This document shows, in pieces, positions 61,584 to 64,000 of a stretch of DNA of 64,000 nt; the first letter of the stretch is position 1; each line of letters opens with the position of its first letter. Below the pieces are notes generated by a model. The model was not told the DNA's origin, ran no database searches, and worked only from the letters and a program-made list of their open reading frames with translations. This stretch comes from Bacillota bacterium (GTDB taxonomy: Bacteria > Bacillota > Ch66 > Ch109): NCBI GenBank assembly GCA_013178275.1, contig JABLWZ010000011.1:25422-89421 (forward strand). Reading direction: 5' to 3'. A program made the position numbers and the translations under genes.

Positions 61584-61895
61584 TCAATTATTCATTTGAA
61601 CCTTCAATGCTACCGGGGTATTGTTTCTGGTGTAGAAGTGCCCGACTCTTAGGCGGGCAAGGGTCCGAAGGCAAGAAGCGGCAACAATCAGGCCGGCAAT
61701 GAGGCAGAGCCCGGTAATGTTGTTTAAGAGATTTATACAGTCGTTAATTTGCGCGCAAATCGGGCAGCCTTCGCCGGTACAGTCGTGATTGGCGTTAGAA
61801 ATGATGAAGTAGGCAGATAACAAGGCAGTCGCAGCAATACATATTAAGATAAATATGGCTAAAAATCTTATAGAATTAAAAGATTTTTTTTGCAT
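61584..61895 (-). CDS. Small two-span membrane protein with a Cys/His loop
   Basis: 103 residues. Two spans flank an outside loop reading NHDCTGEGCPICAQINDC, rich in metal-binding residues. Similar small proteins are known beside zinc uptake genes in Clostridia, so it could capture metal for ZnuA. The ATG follows AAGGAAAAGCGC. It is the first gene of the minus-strand metal operon, with a possible -10 TATAAT at 61941-61936. Function is inferred. Confidence 0.6.
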   Translation of the reverse strand: MQKKSFNSIRFLAIFILICIAATALLSAYFIISNANHDCTGEGCPICAQINDCINLLNNITGLCLIAGLIVAASCLRTLARLRVGHFYTRNNTPVALKVQMNN

Positions 61896-62021
61896 GCGCT
61901 TTTCCTTCTTCTTTTTCTAACTTCAATCCTTACCTATTATAGATTTATATAATGGGAAAGTCCATACTATGACATATTTATGTGTATAAGTTAATAAAAG
62001 CGGGAAACCCTAAAAGGAAAA

Positions 62022-62576
62022 ATGTACTTGGGGGTTACGATGAGCACTCAGGTTATTTCATGGGCTATGATAGCATTGCCTTGGTTTACTCTTTTTTTTA
62101 TGAAAAAAGAGGATATAAAGCGGTTTATGCCAGCCGCCCTGTTTACCGTGGTTTCAAGCACGATTATCTATGAGTCGAGCATCACGTTCAACATGTGGAG
62201 TACCCGGGAAACCGCCTACCCCCTTAATCAGATGTTACCTTCTATTTACGGGCTTTTTCCAGTATTGACGATATGGATATTAAAGTTCACCTACGATCGA
62301 TTTTGGTTATACCTGGCGACTAACGCAGCACTGGATATTTTTTGGGCTTATATTCTAATCCCGTGGTTTGTTACTGCTGGGATTTTGGGGTTTCTGAAGT
62401 CCAGGACTTTTGTATTTATATTATCTGTTTGTCATGCGGTTTTAATATATGGATACCAGTTGTGGCAGAAGGACGCGTTGCTCCCGGCGCCCAAGGGACT
62501 GCTCTCACTAAAAATAAGGCCGGCCGAAACTAAACCGTTGCTTAAAGAACGTGATGATACCGACAGCCGATACTAG
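62022..62576 (+). CDS. CBO0543-like integral membrane protein
   Basis: 184 residues with about five spans (ALPWFTLFFMKKEDIKRF, FTVVSSTIIYES, LPSIYGLFPVLTIWILKF, YLATNAALDIFWAYILIPWF). The pattern is like the family of the protein at 53170. The start is uncertain: ATG 62022 lies close behind AAAAGGA and ATG 62040 is a second choice. Common in spore-formers; function unknown. Confidence 0.65.
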   Translation: MYLGVTMSTQVISWAMIALPWFTLFFMKKEDIKRFMPAALFTVVSSTIIYESSITFNMWSTRETAYPLNQMLPSIYGLFPVLTIWILKFTYDRFWLYLATNAALDIFWAYILIPWFVTAGILGFLKSRTFVFILSVCHAVLIYGYQLWQKDALLPAPKGLLSLKIRPAETKPLLKERDDTDSRY

Positions 62577-62751
62577 TATTTGAATCAAAGCCCATCAAAA
62601 CAATGTAAAGCGGGATAGCCAACACCCTGTTTATTTGTCTTTTTTATTTCTTACGTCACATTTTTCGACTAATAACTGCAAATAATTGTCAGATTGGTTA
62701 TAATAAGTAATGACCATCAGCAACATAACCAGACTATAGGAGGTAGTTGAA

Positions 62752-63153
62752 ATGGCAAGACAAGCGAAGGCGGCCAAGAAAGTTGAGGCGCCACCTATTG
62801 ATTCCCGGCAGGGAACCAGGGATAGGGGCAAGAGGTTGATTGTGCCTGGGATTCTCCTGTTATTGAAAACAGAACCTACTCACGGCTATGATCTAATCCA
62901 AAAGCTCACGGATTTAGGTATTGAGGAAGAAAAACTCGATGCCGGCACTGTCTACCGTACCTTGCGGGGGATGGAAAAGGAAGGCCTCATAGAGTCGAAG
63001 TGGATAACCGAGGGGCCGGGGCCAGCCAGAAGAAACTATGAGGTTACGACCAAGGCAACAGCGGAAATTGGGAAGTGGGTAATGGAAGTAGAGAAGCAAA
63101 AAGGTCTCCTGACCGGGTTCTTAGAGCGACTTAAGAAATATGCTCCGAGGTAA
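62752..63153 (+). CDS. PadR family transcriptional regulator
   Basis: 133 residues. After a basic N-terminal tail (RQAKAAKKVE) there is the PadR winged helix: IVPGILLLLKTEPTHGYDLIQKL, LDAGTVYRTLRGMEKEGLI and the wing EGPGPARRNYEVT, then a short C-terminal helix. PadR repressors usually answer to a small ligand and control a neighbouring transporter, but none lies adjacent here. The ATG follows ATAGGAGGTAGTTGAA. A terminator follows. Confidence 0.9.
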   Translation: MARQAKAAKKVEAPPIDSRQGTRDRGKRLIVPGILLLLKTEPTHGYDLIQKLTDLGIEEEKLDAGTVYRTLRGMEKEGLIESKWITEGPGPARRNYEVTTKATAEIGKWVMEVEKQKGLLTGFLERLKKYAPR

Positions 63154-63174
63154 TATATAGATATTTTAGGAAGG

Positions 63175-63200
63175 GGCTGTGGAGTTACAGCCTCTTTTTT
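63175..63200 (+). terminator. Terminator after the PadR gene
   Basis: GGCTGT and ACAGCC enclose a 6-base loop and are followed by TC and six T. The region from here to 63478 is A+T-rich without a recognisable element. Confidence 0.8.
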
Positions 63201-63478
63201 GTTTTCTAAACGCAGCGATGCTTGGGGGTTTAGGGTCCGAGGCATTCATTTAATTTCTTATACCATTGAATTAGCGGGGTGGATTTAAGGGCCAAAGAAT
63301 AAAGTTATTAAAACAATAAGAGCTTACAATACTCTACAAAAAAACACATATTTATGCATGTTTCGCTGAAGGATATAGGTGATTCTACATCAAAAGTAAT
63401 AAAGGGCGATTGTTCGCAGTTGTTATTTTTCAGTTAATATCGTTTTTTGTTACGAGGTACCGAATCGGAGGAAGATTC

Positions 63479-64000
63479 ATGGCGAGAAATGCAAAAAGGC
63501 CCTACCGGCAGCTCCTGGCTGAGATTGCTGTACTTAAACAGAAGCTCGCGGCTTATGAAGAAGCGGCATCCACGGTTGGTTCCAACCCGGCTAAAGAAAC
63601 CGGCGCCCCGGTCATGGATGACGGTGAACTGTTCAAATCGCCGGTCTGGGTTGAAAAGATGAAAGAGCGAAGGGCCAGGAGGACGACTTCAAAACTCCGC
63701 AGAAACCAAGTCCGGGTCCCGGACAAATACCTTCGGACCATCTTTGATTCAGCCCCCGTTGGAATTTCCGTGGCTACCGACCCCTCCTGCCAGGTCATCT
63801 GGCACAACTGCGCTGCAGCCAGATTCTTAAGAATCGAACCCGGGGAAAGCCCTTCCTTTTTGGCATTGACCAAACCTAGATTCAAGATGCTGTACCAAGG
63901 GAAGGAACTGCTTCCCGAGGAGATGCCGTTAAAGCGGGCTGCCTGGCGTGGAGAGACATCTAAAAATCTCGAACTGGAGTATATCTGGGACGATGAAGTA
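63479..64000 (+). CDS. PAS-domain protein, 3' end outside the window
   Basis: An open frame of 174 codons running off the window end. It starts at ATG 63479 after CGGAGGAAG. Residues 1-40 look like a coiled coil (YRQLLAEIAVLKQKLAAYEE), then a basic linker (KMKERRARR), then a PAS domain beginning YLRTIFDSAPVGISVATDPS at about residue 88. Histidine kinases and sigma-54 activators of this organism type begin this way. Which output domain follows cannot be known here. Confidence 0.75.
   Translation, partial: MARNAKRPYRQLLAEIAVLKQKLAAYEEAASTVGSNPAKETGAPVMDDGELFKSPVWVEKMKERRARRTTSKLRRNQVRVPDKYLRTIFDSAPVGISVATDPSCQVIWHNCAAARFLRIEPGESPSFLALTKPRFKMLYQGKELLPEEMPLKRAAWRGETSKNLELEYIWDDEV

Noticed and set aside
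1..64000. tRNA, rRNA or insertion sequence genes
   Set aside because: No cloverleaf with a T-loop GGTTCRA pattern, no rRNA motif and no transposase-like reading frame was seen on either strand.

Overview
The window looks like chromosome of an anaerobic, endospore-forming member of the Clostridia, of the Peptococcaceae/Syntrophomonadaceae kind. It carries a three-gene GerA/GerB/GerC germination operon and SpoVT, CoA-dependent acid catabolism (two CoA-transferases, two acyl-CoA dehydrogenases, a crotonase, a MaoC-like protein, a thiolase), an oxygen-independent Feo ferrous iron system, PucR and sigma-54 regulators, and strong AGGAGG-type ribosome sites with frequent TTG and GTG starts. The genus cannot be fixed from the sequence alone. 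There are no rRNA or tRNA genes, insertion sequences or CRISPR arrays that I can see.

Layout. 0-12.6 kb: a soluble chemoreceptor, a Cat1-family CoA-transferase, a class III CoA-transferase, an amino acid/GABA-type permease, a crotonase, a PucR regulator, an amidohydrolase, a free-standing copy of the chemoreceptor's sensor domain, an acyl-CoA dehydrogenase and a MaoC-like protein. Together they suggest uptake and CoA-dependent breakdown of a small nitrogenous or organic acid, with sensing of a related ligand. 12.7-16.9 kb (minus strand): spore germination receptor operon. 17.2-21.4 kb: a methyltransferase, then a divergent regulatory pair, one a large HTH protein and the other a LuxR-type protein with a multi-pass membrane half, separated by palindromic operators.

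21.6-45.6 kb is the unusual part. It is a run of about 20 plus-strand genes, visibly richer in G+C than the flanks, encoding lipoproteins, an atypical Lgt-like protein, several zinc-ribbon membrane proteins, two copies of a cassette (Yip1-like membrane protein, second membrane protein, large secreted protein), a 1134-residue RHS/YD-repeat protein, an orphan 58-residue YD-repeat protein, a 1903-residue secreted protein with about 70 five-residue GFDK-type repeats, a PH-like membrane protein, LemA and a DUF2207 protein. I read this as one envelope-associated system whose function I cannot name. Its right edge (45.57-46.25 kb) is a graveyard with a fragment of a cluster gene and a frameshifted CoA-transferase remnant.

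46.5-52.2 kb: a large acyl-CoA dehydrogenase, a sigma-54 activator with two PAS domains, and a thiolase preceded by a good sigma-54 promoter. 52.4-53.8 kb: spoVT and a CBO0543-type membrane protein. 54.1-57.1 kb: feoA, a feoB split into two overlapping genes, and an MntR-like repressor, with a candidate DtxR/MntR operator in front of feoA. 57.1-61.9 kb (minus strand): an MBL-fold hydrolase and a ZnuABC-type zinc/manganese uptake operon with two accessory proteins. 62-64 kb: a second CBO0543-like protein, a PadR regulator and the start of a PAS-domain protein cut by the window end.

Three copies of a structured intergenic repeat of about 95 bp (1.3, 3.0 and 54.0 kb) all lie in the same orientation upstream of operons and end in a terminator-like hairpin. 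All family assignments are from reading motifs; no database search was run.
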